In this document: positions 1 through 8,282 of the stretch, piece by piece
Layout: each line of letters starts with the position of its first letter
Numbering within the stretch: position 1 is the stretch's first letter
Position numbers and translations under genes: made by a program
Notes under the pieces: model-generated
What the model was told of the DNA's origin: nothing
The model's input: the letters and a program-made list of their open reading frames with translations, nothing else
The model's database searches: none
From: Bacteroidota bacterium
GTDB lineage: Bacteria; Bacteroidota; Bacteroidia; NS11-12g; UBA9320
Assembly (NCBI GenBank): GCA_002746305.1
Contig: NVWV01000002.1
Span: 355,737-419,736, forward strand
Direction of reading: 5' to 3'
Length of the DNA: 64,000 nt

Positions 1-326
1 TTTATTGAATGTAAGGAATCGGCTAGAATGAGTACAGACTCCCCTATCTTAGGCCAATATCCATACATTTCATTTGTGCTTGGGTCAATTTCTAACGTTC
101 TCCTTCTATAAGCATCAGCAGATACTTTTCCCTTACAGTTAAAGGTTAATGTGTCTCCGGACTTGATGTGTATCACAGTCATGGTGGTATCCGAATAAGA
201 AATTACGTGACAAAGTTTGATTACTTCTGCCTCTTTCAACTCATTATCAAAGTCAATATGCCTGTTTTTAGCTTCTAAATTTGTGGCTAATAAAGTCAAC
301 AGCAATATCAGAATTAGATTTTTCAT
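1..326 (-). CDS. Secreted hypothetical protein (partial)
   Basis: The gene starts with ATG at 324-326 and reads leftwards out of the window, so only about 108 residues are visible and the C-terminus is missing. The first 19 or so residues (MKNLILILLLTLLATNLEA) form a clear Sec signal peptide. The mature part is short-stranded and mixed polar, with VIHIKSGDTLTFNCKGK and a YWPKIGESVLIL stretch that suggest a small beta-rich domain. I do not recognise a family. It lies upstream of nothing else visible and 177 bp from the next minus-strand gene. Confidence 0.7.
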   Translation of the reverse strand, partial: MKNLILILLLTLLATNLEAKNRHIDFDNELKEAEVIKLCHVISYSDTTMTVIHIKSGDTLTFNCKGKVSADAYRRRTLEIDPSTNEMYGYWPKIGESVLILADSLHSI

Positions 327-503
327 AATTATTTTTAATGACGGTTTGCCTTAGAGTAGGACACTGAATTAAAAAACTGTAGCCTTATTATTCGATGTAG
401 AATCAATTTGGCACCCCCCGATAGTCCAACTCCTAGTGAAACGAAGATAGGAAATCCATTTCAAGGGTGAAACGCAGAAGTATTAGCGATTCTGAACTTA
501 TGT

Positions 504-1508
504 CTACTCTTTACAATACTCTTCTATTTTATCAGCCGCTCTAGTACTGTGATACTGTTTTGCTAATTTAAAGTTAATGCACGCTTTTTGATGGTCACCT
601 AGCTTTATATACAGCTCCGCAAGGTCATAATAACCATAGAGAGATCTAGGTTTCAATACTATGTATTTTTCCAAACTATGTATCGCTTCGTTGTTCTTCC
701 CTAGATTCATCAACAGTGCATATTTCAAGTAGTAATGACTTGGGAAGTCTGGATCTAACTGAATTGCCTTATCGATTAAATCCACCGCCTTTTGATCTTG
801 ATCTTCACTTAAAGCCAACATTGCCATCCAATAATATGGTTCAGAATACGATTGATTTGATTCAGTTAACCTATTCAATACTTTCCTGGCTCTAGATAGC
901 TTAGAGCCCATTACGTAGTCAATGGCTCTATTGCACATTTTTACACTGTCAGCTATTTGCTCAATTATCTTTTTCTGATTAAAAGCATAAAGCATCAACC
1001 CATTGCTTTCAGATATAAACGCAACAAAATCATTATTTGGAGAAAGAGAGAGGCTATGGCAGTTATCGCCACTTGTTCTCCACATTAATTTACCACGTAC
1101 ATAAAACTCTGTCCGAAGACCTCTCTGCTTCAACTCTATTTTATCACCATCCAGAAGTGTTATTTCTCGACCACCGTACTTTGTTTCAGCTTTATACTTT
1201 TCAACCATTAGATCTTCAGGAATATCGTAAACTTCTGAAGTGTTGTAGCCAATTTCTTGATTCAACCAATCGGCTTTGTCTAGGAATACTTCGTTTAAAT
1301 CCAATTGCTTCCATACACCCATTTCATTAAAGAGTATTTTACCTCCATCAGACGACCACAATGGGTGATCATCAATTACCACCGAATGCGACCACAATAA
1401 GACTGTATTAATGTTTAGCCTTGCTATCTCGTGTTTAAGGGGTCTTGGGGTCTGACTAAATGTACTTTTACAGATAACCAAAAATGCGAATAATATTATT
1501 TTTTTCAT
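504..1508 (-). CDS. Secreted TPR-repeat protein
   Basis: A 334-residue protein with an N-terminal signal peptide (hydrophobic core followed by a cleavage site near SFSQ, residue 19) and probably periplasmic or surface exposed. Residues about 30-185 look beta-rich, with short WD/beta-propeller-like strands (LSLSPNNDFVAFIS). Residues about 220-325 carry three tetratricopeptide repeats, seen as A-x-DLIDKAIQLDPDF, EAIHSLEKYIVLKP and DLAELYIKLGDHQKA spaced about 34 residues. TPRs are protein-interaction scaffolds; the partner is unknown. It is a single gene in the minus-strand accessory run; no terminator was seen. Confidence 0.75.
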   Translation of the reverse strand: MKKIILFAFLVICKSTFSQTPRPLKHEIARLNINTVLLWSHSVVIDDHPLWSSDGGKILFNEMGVWKQLDLNEVFLDKADWLNQEIGYNTSEVYDIPEDLMVEKYKAETKYGGREITLLDGDKIELKQRGLRTEFYVRGKLMWRTSGDNCHSLSLSPNNDFVAFISESNGLMLYAFNQKKIIEQIADSVKMCNRAIDYVMGSKLSRARKVLNRLTESNQSYSEPYYWMAMLALSEDQDQKAVDLIDKAIQLDPDFPSHYYLKYALLMNLGKNNEAIHSLEKYIVLKPRSLYGYYDLAELYIKLGDHQKACINFKLAKQYHSTRAADKIEEYCKE

Positions 1509-1642
1509 GTCATTTCATAATGCTAAGGATTCATCTAAGAAAAGTAAATAATCAACGTGCTCTCACTTTTCAATGGTAACGAATGTAGCAAAAACGTATG
1601 GGTTTGTACTTTCTTTACCTAAGCCCTTACTGCTTATGTATT

Positions 1643-2545
1643 TTATAGAGGTTTTTGAATCTTTTCAATTTCTGTTAGGAAACTCTTCATTGCTGGCTTA
1701 AGACTAGAAAAATGATTACCCGGCATTTCAATCAACTTCATTTTTTCAGGAACAGTCCCATATATTTCTATTATAGAAGAATAAGATTCTTTGTAATAGT
1801 CCCCAGTTCCTATATACATAAAATGATCTTTTGCAAGATAGTTCAACATATAAACAGGGCAACGGAATCTAAATTCGTTGTCATTTAAAGTATCAAAAGG
1901 AATATTTTCTTTTCGGACTAATTGCGAAAGTGACTCTTTAAAATAAAGTCCACTAGAGCTTCCATTCAACTTTGAGGGGCAATTGTTATTCAAACTTAAA
2001 AGAGTTGACATTTCTCCGCCGATACTGTGACCAAAAACAAACACATTACCCGAATCAACATAGCTTTGACTTGACAACCATTTGACGGCGTTTTCAGCAT
2101 CTGATACCTCACCGTAGAAATATTCAAAATTTCCATCATTCCCATTTTCACCTCTATAGGAAGGGGCAAATACAATATATCCTGCATCTATGAATGGTTG
2201 ACAATCACTAACGTCAGAATACCCTAGAGAAAATCCCCCATGCAGATAAACTATTGCTTTTGTCTCCTTAGCAGAGTCTATATTTAAAGTGTGGAGCAAT
2301 CCTTTCAGTTCCCTTCCCTCTGAATTATAGTTCATAACTGATATATTAGCAGGAGGTGCGACAAAATCACTGTAATACTGAGGGGCCTTTATTTTCTTTA
2401 GTAGTGAACTTTCAAAGTCATTTCGTAATTCTTTGTATGATTTATCACTCTCATTGTCCTCTTCTGAATTGACGTTTTGATTTGTGTTACATCCCACTAG
2501 GGCTATTATCAAACTCAAAAGAAGTATTTTGTTTATTCTATTCAT
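1643..2545 (-). CDS. Lipoprotein alpha/beta hydrolase (dienelactone hydrolase/peptidase S9-like)
   Basis: A 300-residue protein with a lipoprotein signal peptide ending LVGC (Cys19), so it is probably anchored to a membrane facing the periplasm or outside. The fold signatures are an HGG oxyanion-type motif at about 102-104 and the nucleophile elbow GHSIGG with Ser174. A late GNHFSSLKP segment probably supplies the catalytic His near residue 278. These fit serine esterases or peptidases of the dienelactone hydrolase / prolyl oligopeptidase superfamily. The substrate cannot be told. The 80-bp gap to the upstream XRE gene has no clear terminator, so the two might be cotranscribed. Confidence 0.8.
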   Translation of the reverse strand: MNRINKILLLSLIIALVGCNTNQNVNSEEDNESDKSYKELRNDFESSLLKKIKAPQYYSDFVAPPANISVMNYNSEGRELKGLLHTLNIDSAKETKAIVYLHGGFSLGYSDVSDCQPFIDAGYIVFAPSYRGENGNDGNFEYFYGEVSDAENAVKWLSSQSYVDSGNVFVFGHSIGGEMSTLLSLNNNCPSKLNGSSSGLYFKESLSQLVRKENIPFDTLNDNEFRFRCPVYMLNYLAKDHFMYIGTGDYYKESYSSIIEIYGTVPEKMKLIEMPGNHFSSLKPAMKSFLTEIEKIQKPL

Positions 2546-2625
2546 TTGTCAAAAACTCAATGGTAGTCAATACTTTAATTTTATTCTTCTTGTATTACCA
2601 GATTTTTATGAACTTTTTTCGGAAT

Positions 2626-3189
2626 TTACTTTATAAGTTTAATAATACTGGGATACCCGTTTGTTGGTTTCCCTCTCTTTGTTCGAACAGCAAAAAGAAT
2701 GGGTAACACCATGTTTATTAAATTAAGTCCAACGAAGGCATAGAATAGCATATCTGCATAGTCCCAATGATTAATTTTCGTAAATGCGAAAATTAAAATT
2801 AAAAGATAGGAAAGACCTGACCATACAATTTGAAAATTCAAGAGATTAGCTCCTATTTTATCTAGTCCAATTATTCTGTCTTTATTATTCAACCATAGAA
2901 TATAGGGAAGCACAAAGTTTCCAAATGGGATAACTATAGACGCTAATACAGAAAGGTGAAAATACGTAAGATAGCTTTGGTCTATTTTTTTTCCATAATC
3001 CAAAATATCTTCTATCCTCACATCAAGAACATCACAAATCAATTTTAGTGTTATTCCACGAGGTTCACTTTCGTTATTTTCAATCCTTTGGATTGTCCTT
3101 AAATTTACTTGGGCTAATTCAGCTAGTTCTTCTTGGGACAGTCCTTTTTTCTTTCTTATTTCCCTAATTTTTTCTCCAATTTCCTGCAT
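2626..3189 (-). CDS. XRE-family HTH regulator with C-terminal membrane domain (DUF4870-like)
   Basis: ATG at 3187-3189 is preferred over a TTG two codons earlier because the HTH starts directly after it (MQEIGEKIREIRKKKGLSQ). Residues about 4-60 form a Cro/C1-type helix-turn-helix (LSQEELAELAQVNLRTIQRIE). Residues about 75-175 contain four hydrophobic helices with the DUF4870-like pattern LPYILWLNNKD and LLNFQIVWS. Such membrane-tethered regulators are common in Bacteroidota, but their signals are mostly unknown. A TAATTTTG -7 promoter element lies at 3215-3222 on the minus strand, which suits a short leader. Confidence 0.8.
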   Translation of the reverse strand: MQEIGEKIREIRKKKGLSQEELAELAQVNLRTIQRIENNESEPRGITLKLICDVLDVRIEDILDYGKKIDQSYLTYFHLSVLASIVIPFGNFVLPYILWLNNKDRIIGLDKIGANLLNFQIVWSGLSYLLILIFAFTKINHWDYADMLFYAFVGLNLINMVLPILFAVRTKRGKPTNGYPSIIKLIK

Positions 3190-3214
3190 TGACAATTTGT
3201 ATTTTAGTGTTTGA

Positions 3215-3222
3215 CAAAATTA
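3215..3222 (-). promoter_or_regulatory. Putative -7 promoter element of the XRE gene
   Basis: Reading the minus strand gives TAATTTTG, a full match to the Bacteroidota TAnnTTTG element, 25 bases upstream of the XRE start codon. Confidence 0.45.
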
Positions 3223-3373
3223 TAGTAATAAGTACCTATTTAGTGACGACTTATGTACGACACTTTAACGACTTTCTTGTCAAGTTACTGACTTTTAGCG
3301 TTTTATACGGAGGCGATGTAAGTCACAATCATGCAGGGCTAACAGATTTGAGTCTTTATTTTTTGTACAATGT

Positions 3374-3426
3374 CGTCAGGATACAAGATCCTTCGTCGCT
3401 CCGAGCTGAAATAGAAAAGCTAAAAT
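3374..3426. repeat. 53-bp interspersed repeat, copy A
   Basis: It starts CGTCAGGATACAAGATCC and ends AATAGAAAAGCTAAAAT, and matches copy B at 6968-7020 at 50 of 53 positions in the same orientation. Its last base touches the stop codon of the M50-like gene. Partial copies sit at 5939-5954 (left part), 8520-8536 (right part) and 17023-17038 (middle). Confidence 0.8.
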
Positions 3427-4160
3427 TAAGGCATTACAATTGGACCTAGCCATTTCAACCATATCAGATATCCCATTACTCCTCCAGCTAACCCACTTAG
3501 AATAAATGTAAGGCGACTTTTAGCAGGTATGACCATAAATACAACCCAGAGAGCTATGATTAGACCAATGAAAAATAGTGGAACAGCAAATGTGCCACTC
3601 GGCAAATTAAGAGACGAGGCTAATCTAGCCTCATCTCCGCTAAAATAAGAATTGCCACCGAGGAATAAACCATTGATAAGTGATAAGGTCATATTACTTA
3701 CAAAACGAAGAGAAAATAAAGCAAGAAAAATCGCTAACCAATCCCAAAACTTAATACCATAAATCTTCATTGATTTTCTTCGATATGCCAAAATTAAAAT
3801 GCCAATAAAACTTGTAAGTAATGTTTGGATAGGTCCACCTATGGTAATCAATTTCGATGCAGTCGAGTTGTACTTATCTTTTACCATGGCAGCTAGCTTT
3901 TGTTGTCGTTCAGATTCTTCATGAAGTATGTGATTATCTTCATCTACTTTGTGTCTTTGATAGATAGCTTGCATACTATCCCATTCTTCTTTGTACGGTG
4001 TTACATAGTTCATACTACCGTAGTGCAAGGTAGTTTCATACCCATAGCATTTAGCCACAGCTATATGGCCACCTTCGTGAGTGAGCGTTCCCACTACCGT
4101 GAAAAATATGAAGGTGAGTAAGAGGTAGCTGAAATGTTTTAAATTGAACGAGTCTTTCAT
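3426..4160 (-). CDS. M50-like membrane zinc metallopeptidase
   Basis: A 244-residue membrane protein with a transmembrane segment at about 10-27 running straight into the zinc motif HEGGH (His28, Glu29, His32), followed by a conserved-looking GHIAVAKCYGYE. This is the arrangement of peptidase M50 / site-2-protease-like proteins, where the HExxH sits at a membrane helix. Four further hydrophobic segments follow from residue 100. The central polar loop (about 55-95) is charged and may be periplasmic or cytosolic. The second metal ligand region (LDG/NPDG in classical M50) is not evident, so it may belong to a divergent M50 branch. The start is a clear ATG. Confidence 0.65.
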   Translation of the reverse strand: MKDSFNLKHFSYLLLTFIFFTVVGTLTHEGGHIAVAKCYGYETTLHYGSMNYVTPYKEEWDSMQAIYQRHKVDEDNHILHEESERQQKLAAMVKDKYNSTASKLITIGGPIQTLLTSFIGILILAYRRKSMKIYGIKFWDWLAIFLALFSLRFVSNMTLSLINGLFLGGNSYFSGDEARLASSLNLPSGTFAVPLFFIGLIIALWVVFMVIPAKSRLTFILSGLAGGVMGYLIWLKWLGPIVMP

Positions 4161-4226
4161 CAGAATGTAAAAATAACCAGAATGTATTTTCTTAGAACCA
4201 ATTATTCGACAGCCGCAGCATCTAAC

Positions 4227-4460
4227 TCACCAATTCATCACTCCTACCCTAACCACATCAACCCAAGCACTTTCAAAATGTGAAGTGCTGCCATAAGTTA
4301 GAATTTCTCCAATTGGTTTATGCGTCTTGACTCTTATCACATCACCTTTTGATCGTACAGCTCTTAGTCTGTAGCTTGTGTTTTTAGAATACCCTTCTTG
4401 CTCAACTCCTATGTAAACTGCATCCATAAGAGTTGCGGTAATTACTTTATCATTCCCCAT
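4227..4460 (-). CDS. Small hypothetical protein (77 aa)
   Basis: A short basic protein without signal peptide or membrane segment. It contains strand-rich stretches (YRLRAVRSKGDVIRVKT, ILTYGSTSHFESAWVDVVRVG) that could fold as a small beta domain. I recognise no family. It lies between the M50-like gene and a small membrane gene, all on the minus strand. It is treated as real because codon use is sensible and it has its own ATG, but it could be a fragment of a longer ancestral gene. Confidence 0.45.
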   Translation of the reverse strand: MGNDKVITATLMDAVYIGVEQEGYSKNTSYRLRAVRSKGDVIRVKTHKPIGEILTYGSTSHFESAWVDVVRVGVMNW

Positions 4461-4561
4461 AAATCTAAGATATATAAATCCTATTCAAAACTCCGAAATT
4501 GTCACTGAATTAGTTTTTGGATTCAAGATTTTAACTTGATGTTTTGAGTCGCCCCGAATCT

Positions 4562-4984
4562 CTATTCGCTATTCAAAGAGGCAGGATTTTGTTTGTTGTT
4601 CTTTCTGACAATTATCCAACATAAAATGGCTGAAACAGCTGTTAGCACTGTACCCAGAATTTGTTCTATCAAGCTTTTGGCAAACAAGTTTCCAAGTGTA
4701 TTTAGAGCAAATAAAAATACAAACGCCCAAATTATGACATCTATAATTTTATTGCTTTTACTAGTTTTAATATTCTTAAACTTAACACGTAGAACAATCA
4801 ATAAAAGAACATTTATAAGTATAGAAATTGTTTCAAACACATACATTTCTTCTACGGAATTAAGCTTTCCTGCCCAAACAGCTTCGTATGGTATTATTTC
4901 AAGAAGTATTGATAAATGAAAAATCAGTATTGTTAGGAGTAATCCTATCATTATTTTTAGAGCAGTTTTCTTAGGTATAATCAT
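4562..4984 (-). CDS. Small integral membrane protein (140 aa)
   Basis: Four hydrophobic helices are visible, roughly residues 9-33, 45-66, 80-100 and 108-125, joined by short charged loops (RVKFKNIKTSKSNK). The pattern resembles DUF4345-like or other four-helix small membrane proteins of unknown role. There is no catalytic motif. It is a minus-strand single gene with an unambiguous ATG; the 140 bp after it has no hairpin I can identify. Confidence 0.65.
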   Translation of the reverse strand: MIIPKKTALKIMIGLLLTILIFHLSILLEIIPYEAVWAGKLNSVEEMYVFETISILINVLLLIVLRVKFKNIKTSKSNKIIDVIIWAFVFLFALNTLGNLFAKSLIEQILGTVLTAVSAILCWIIVRKNNKQNPASLNSE

Positions 4985-5126
4985 TGCGAGTAATTAAATT
5001 TTATTCAAGTCAAAGCTACAGAAAATGACCTTCTAGAGAACAATTCACTTTTATCATTTTTTCGAACTCTACTCAAGGTTTATCCAAGTTCGTAGATACA
5101 AAGTGATATGCTTTTAGTGTATTATT

Positions 5127-5852
5127 TTATCTATTAATTGAATAACTCTTTAGGTTTCCCTGGGTTATAAATCCCAATTTAGAATAAATTCGTTCACCCG
5201 ATTCGGATGCCACCAACACAACTTGTTTACTTCCGTTTTCGTAAGCCTCAAACAACAATTTATTAGTCATAATTTTACCCAAACCTAATCCTCTATATTC
5301 TGATATAGTTCCAATCATATGTAATCCTGAAATTCCATTTTTATCCAATAATACCATTCCACAACTTACATAATTGTTCTTATGCATTCCTATAAATAGT
5401 TTCAATTCAGAAGAATTGATTAAAGGAATAATCGTAGATGTAAGCACCTCATAACCAAAAGACTCAGTGGCTATTCTTGCAAATGAAGTTGCTTTTATAT
5501 GATCATCAACTTTTTCAATGGAAGTAAAACTGTTATCCGGTTTGTCACTTTCTTTTAAGTCCAAATACATCCCTTTTACAATAGATCTTAGGGTAAATTT
5601 ATGTTCCAACAATTTAGATTCTAATTCCTCATTTTCTAAAATTGAAATAGAGTGTGGAAGTGTTTTATTTTCTATTTTGGAATATAGCTCTTCAAAATCT
5701 CCTTGTAAAACTTCTAATTCAAAAACCTTACTGGGCCAAGAGTTATTATTTGGCCTCACATAATTATAATGATTTGCGTTATGCAAAAAATGCCCCCTAG
5801 CACCAATGTGTTTCCATAGTTCAAATAAGTTGCTGATTATTCTGTTTTTCAT
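5127..5852 (-). CDS. GNAT-family N-acetyltransferase
   Basis: A 241-residue cytosolic protein. The C-terminal half (about 115-240) is a GNAT domain: acetyl-CoA pyrophosphate-binding motif A reads EYRGLGLGKIMTNKLL, followed by the typical Y-x-K-LGF ending (IYSKLGFITQG). The N-terminal half is a less conserved domain, as in two-part GNAT proteins where only one half binds acetyl-CoA. The acceptor substrate is unknown. It is alone on the minus strand in the accessory run. Confidence 0.8.
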   Translation of the reverse strand: MKNRIISNLFELWKHIGARGHFLHNANHYNYVRPNNNSWPSKVFELEVLQGDFEELYSKIENKTLPHSISILENEELESKLLEHKFTLRSIVKGMYLDLKESDKPDNSFTSIEKVDDHIKATSFARIATESFGYEVLTSTIIPLINSSELKLFIGMHKNNYVSCGMVLLDKNGISGLHMIGTISEYRGLGLGKIMTNKLLFEAYENGSKQVVLVASESGERIYSKLGFITQGNLKSYSINR

Positions 5853-6187
5853 TTTTCACTTTCACTATATCCAACCCATACCGTTTATATAAGTTTTAAA
5901 AAACATGCAATGCCAAGTAGATTCATTATTCCATAACCCGTCAGGATAAAAGATATTCAAGTTATTAATATACAGGATGTTCAATATTGAGAAACACTTT
6001 GTTCAAATTTTATTGGCTCAACTATTAAATATCGGGGATAGGCTTATATCATGAATATTGACAATAAAGTTATCACTGGTTATTTTTCAGAATTGTCTAG
6101 GTTGAGACAACAAAGGCAGACTATTATTGAACTTTCTTGTTATGAAGACACTTAGTGTCTAATATATAATTCGTAAATTTAAGAGCA
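5853..6187. other. Intergenic stretch with partial interspersed repeat
   Basis: No convincing gene. Positions 5939-5954 match the left 16 bases of the 53-bp repeat with one mismatch. A 34-codon open frame with ATG at 6051 and TAG at 6153-6155 exists on the plus strand but has no support beyond being open. Confidence 0.4.
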
Positions 6188-6691
6188 CTAATCTAAGTAC
6201 AGAGTGAAACTGTAAGTTGTAGGCATAAATATATCTTTGTCTTTTAGAGAAAAAAAGAATTCCACTTCATCACCTTGTTTAAGCTTGTATGGGTTTCGGA
6301 AATCATGTTTGCCGTCATTAGGTTCATCCAAAATAATCTCCTTCATATCCTCCCAATACCTGACGAAGGTAGCCTCGTAAAAATTTGGTGAAGAAAATAC
6401 TTTATTTAATTCTCTATAAACATGAGTTAATAAAGTGTCCCCATTTACTTTAATCACAGTAAATACCTCTGCCTCTTCCTCGTCAGTAAATGTCATCGAA
6501 TAAAAAAAAGCTTCGTCAATATTACGATGAATATGATTTGAACCTAAGGCATTAGATCCCATGACAGTAAATTCTTTGATGTGAGGGGCAACGTCATGAA
6601 TTGGGGATTCGACTTCTTCCTTGTCTGAACAAGCAGAAAACAATACCGGCAATGAGAACAATAAAAGATGTGTGTAATGGGAAATTTTCAT
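6188..6691 (-). CDS. Lipoprotein of unknown function (167 aa)
   Basis: The signal peptide ends FSAC with Cys21, a standard lipobox, and is followed by acidic residues (SDKEEVE), typical of Bacteroidota surface lipoproteins. The mature part is beta-rich with acidic patches (DEPNDGKHDFRNPYKLKQGDEVEFFFSLKD) split here only for description; no family is recognised. It lies directly beside the decayed SRAP pseudogene and repeat copy B, so its neighbourhood has been rearranged. Confidence 0.65.
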   Translation of the reverse strand: MKISHYTHLLLFSLPVLFSACSDKEEVESPIHDVAPHIKEFTVMGSNALGSNHIHRNIDEAFFYSMTFTDEEEAEVFTVIKVNGDTLLTHVYRELNKVFSSPNFYEATFVRYWEDMKEIILDEPNDGKHDFRNPYKLKQGDEVEFFFSLKDKDIFMPTTYSFTLYLD

Positions 6692-6752
6692 ATATCTGAA
6701 TATGACAACAACCGTACCAGAACAATGGAAACACTGTGCAAGGTAAATGTAA

Positions 6753-6934
6753 CTACCAACGTCCTACATTTAATTCATCCGAGTCCTGATCTGTCACTAT
6801 TGGGACCCAGGGAAAAGTAAATCCATTAATATGTTCATTGGCTTGAAATAGCTCCTCTGCCAAAGGTTTAGGTTAAGCCCTAGTCTTTGTGCCAGAAACT
6901 CCATTCGGTCATTTATAGATAGATGGTAGCACAC
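6753..6934 (-). pseudogene. Truncated, frameshifted SRAP (YedK/HMCES-type) gene
   Basis: From a GTG at 6932-6934 the minus strand reads MCYHLSINDRMEFLAQRLG, which has the M-C start of SOS response-associated peptidases, where Cys2 becomes the catalytic residue that crosslinks abasic DNA. After about residue 23 the match moves to another frame and continues LAEELFQANEHINGFTFPWV and PIVTDQDSDELNVGRW before a TAG at 6753-6755. The NGF-x-FP-x-xPI-T-x-(D/E)-x-DE pattern is the usual next block of this family. Total length of 182 bases is not a multiple of three, which agrees with one frameshift. A full SRAP is about 200-230 residues, so most of the gene is gone. Confidence 0.65.
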
Positions 6935-6967
6935 ACTTACGAATAATAAAGACTTTTATTGAGATCC

Positions 6968-7020
6968 CGTCAGGATATAAGATCCTTCGTCGCTCCGTGG
7001 TGAAATAGAAAAGCTAAAAT
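6968..7020. repeat. 53-bp interspersed repeat, copy B
   Basis: 50 of 53 bases match copy A at 3374-3426 and the orientation is the same. The match to the fragment at 8520-8536 extends a few bases further right (AAAGCTAAAATCAGTCT). It sits 33 bases from the start of the SRAP pseudogene. Confidence 0.8.
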
Positions 7021-7148
7021 CAGTCTACTCAAAAATGGTTAAATTAGAATAGTTAATTATTCTAATTTAACTCTAGATTATGTGATAACCGTCTTGTCTA
7101 AAAAGCCATTTATATATACATTTTCTGATGGCAGATAATTTTTTAAAG

Positions 7149-8213
7149 TTAAAAAGACCTGATAGCACGAACTCTAAAAAGTTTTCTTTTATCATCTGGC
7201 CTTTTGGTTCCGTGCCTAAATCTCATACTCCATGCATCTCCTGGATAGGTCTTATGATCGTTTGAAGTCCAGTATGTAGATTCCTTGCCATCATCTTCAT
7301 CAAGGGTAAAACCACCTACAATTTTCCGTTGTGTCCATAACTTATCTAATTGCCACTTATTTGGCAGATACCAGTCGCTGTATCCATTTAACTCTAGATC
7401 ATAACATAACCTAGCAGCATAACTACCTACTCCTAAGGTTTTAATAATCTTATCGGTGGCCACTTTTCCAGAGTCTGTCCTTAAGTTTGTTGGAACTTTT
7501 ACACCATACTCACCCCATATTATTCCTGTACTCTGGTCAAATGGCGTAGCAATGTAGCCATGCCTCTTAGTTTTATCTACGTAGAAAATAATTCCGCCAC
7601 CGTAAAGGTTACCAATTTTGGGTAGAAATGGCTCAAGCCTAACAGAATTGTCACTAATCAGGCCAGCCTGCACACCGAATTCAACGAAATATTCGTAGCA
7701 CTCAGCACAATGTGTGGCTTTATCAGGATCATTTTTAGCTAAAGCCTCAGTATCAGCCAGTGAATATGTCCCGTGCTGGTCCAAGATATGGTCAACAACA
7801 TTATGCGATGTTTCATGGATGATGACCCCAAATTTAGAATCCTGACCCAGTAGAGGTGCTTTAAGAAACTTACCATATATGTTAATCTCGTGATTGTTAC
7901 TGTCTGGACTCGACGAGCCGTAGACGTTGGTACTAGACAGACTAACCTGAGAAACATTATAGATCATTTGTCCGTTTAGCAATTCATCACGAATGTCCAT
8001 AAAAGTTTTTTCTACAACGTGATAACGGTCTTCATTAAATTTTCCAAAAAAACGGTCGCGATGTAAGAGTGTTTTTTTATCACCACGAGCAAATAGTTGA
8101 AGTGCTCCTATAGTGTAATTAAGTGCGGTCTCTGTTGCCAGTTCTAGGTCATTCTTTAGATTAGGATATTGACTAGGGGAAACATCAGTCCAATTTAGCT
8201 TTACTGATTTCAT
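7149..8213 (-). CDS. M35-like (aspzincin) metallopeptidase fused to Lcl/DUF1566 domain
   Basis: ATG at 8211-8213 is chosen over a TTG 14 codons upstream that lies inside a palindrome. The 354-residue product has no signal peptide. Residues about 25-180 resemble deuterolysin/peptidyl-Lys metalloendopeptidases (M35): HETSH at 133-137, then Asp141/Asp145, HGTY, and the family-like ALAKNDPDKATHCAECYEYF at 157-176. Residues about 200-353 match the Lcl C-terminal/DUF1566 fold (GGGIIFYVD, NGYSDWYLPNKWQLDKLW, YWTSND, FRVRAIRSF). M35 enzymes cleave proteins using one zinc; Lcl domains are carbohydrate-binding or FGE-like modules. Fusion and lack of export signal suggest a toxin/effector or non-Sec exported protein, but that is inference. 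Confidence 0.7.
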   Translation of the reverse strand: MKSVKLNWTDVSPSQYPNLKNDLELATETALNYTIGALQLFARGDKKTLLHRDRFFGKFNEDRYHVVEKTFMDIRDELLNGQMIYNVSQVSLSSTNVYGSSSPDSNNHEINIYGKFLKAPLLGQDSKFGVIIHETSHNVVDHILDQHGTYSLADTEALAKNDPDKATHCAECYEYFVEFGVQAGLISDNSVRLEPFLPKIGNLYGGGIIFYVDKTKRHGYIATPFDQSTGIIWGEYGVKVPTNLRTDSGKVATDKIIKTLGVGSYAARLCYDLELNGYSDWYLPNKWQLDKLWTQRKIVGGFTLDEDDGKESTYWTSNDHKTYPGDAWSMRFRHGTKRPDDKRKLFRVRAIRSF

Positions 8214-8254
8214 TTGGGGGTATTTAGTTAGGTTAATAAAAAATTTCTGGTACA

Positions 8255-8282
8255 ATATAATCTTAATTAATTAAGATTATAT
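8255..8282. promoter_or_regulatory. Perfect 28-bp palindrome upstream of the M35-Lcl gene
   Basis: Both halves (ATATAATCTTAATT and its complement) match at all 14 positions. It lies 41 bases upstream of the chosen ATG and so is well placed for an operator bound by a dimeric regulator. It could also act as a stem in RNA, but there is no T-run. Confidence 0.5.

Noticed and set aside
3189..3449. An open frame across the gap between the XRE and M50-like genes.
   Set aside because: It runs through repeat copy A and opposes the XRE promoter; the product has no known pattern.
6051..6155. A 34-codon open frame starting ATG, next to a short hairpin.
   Set aside because: Too short and unsupported; it could be a real small peptide but nothing in the sequence shows it.
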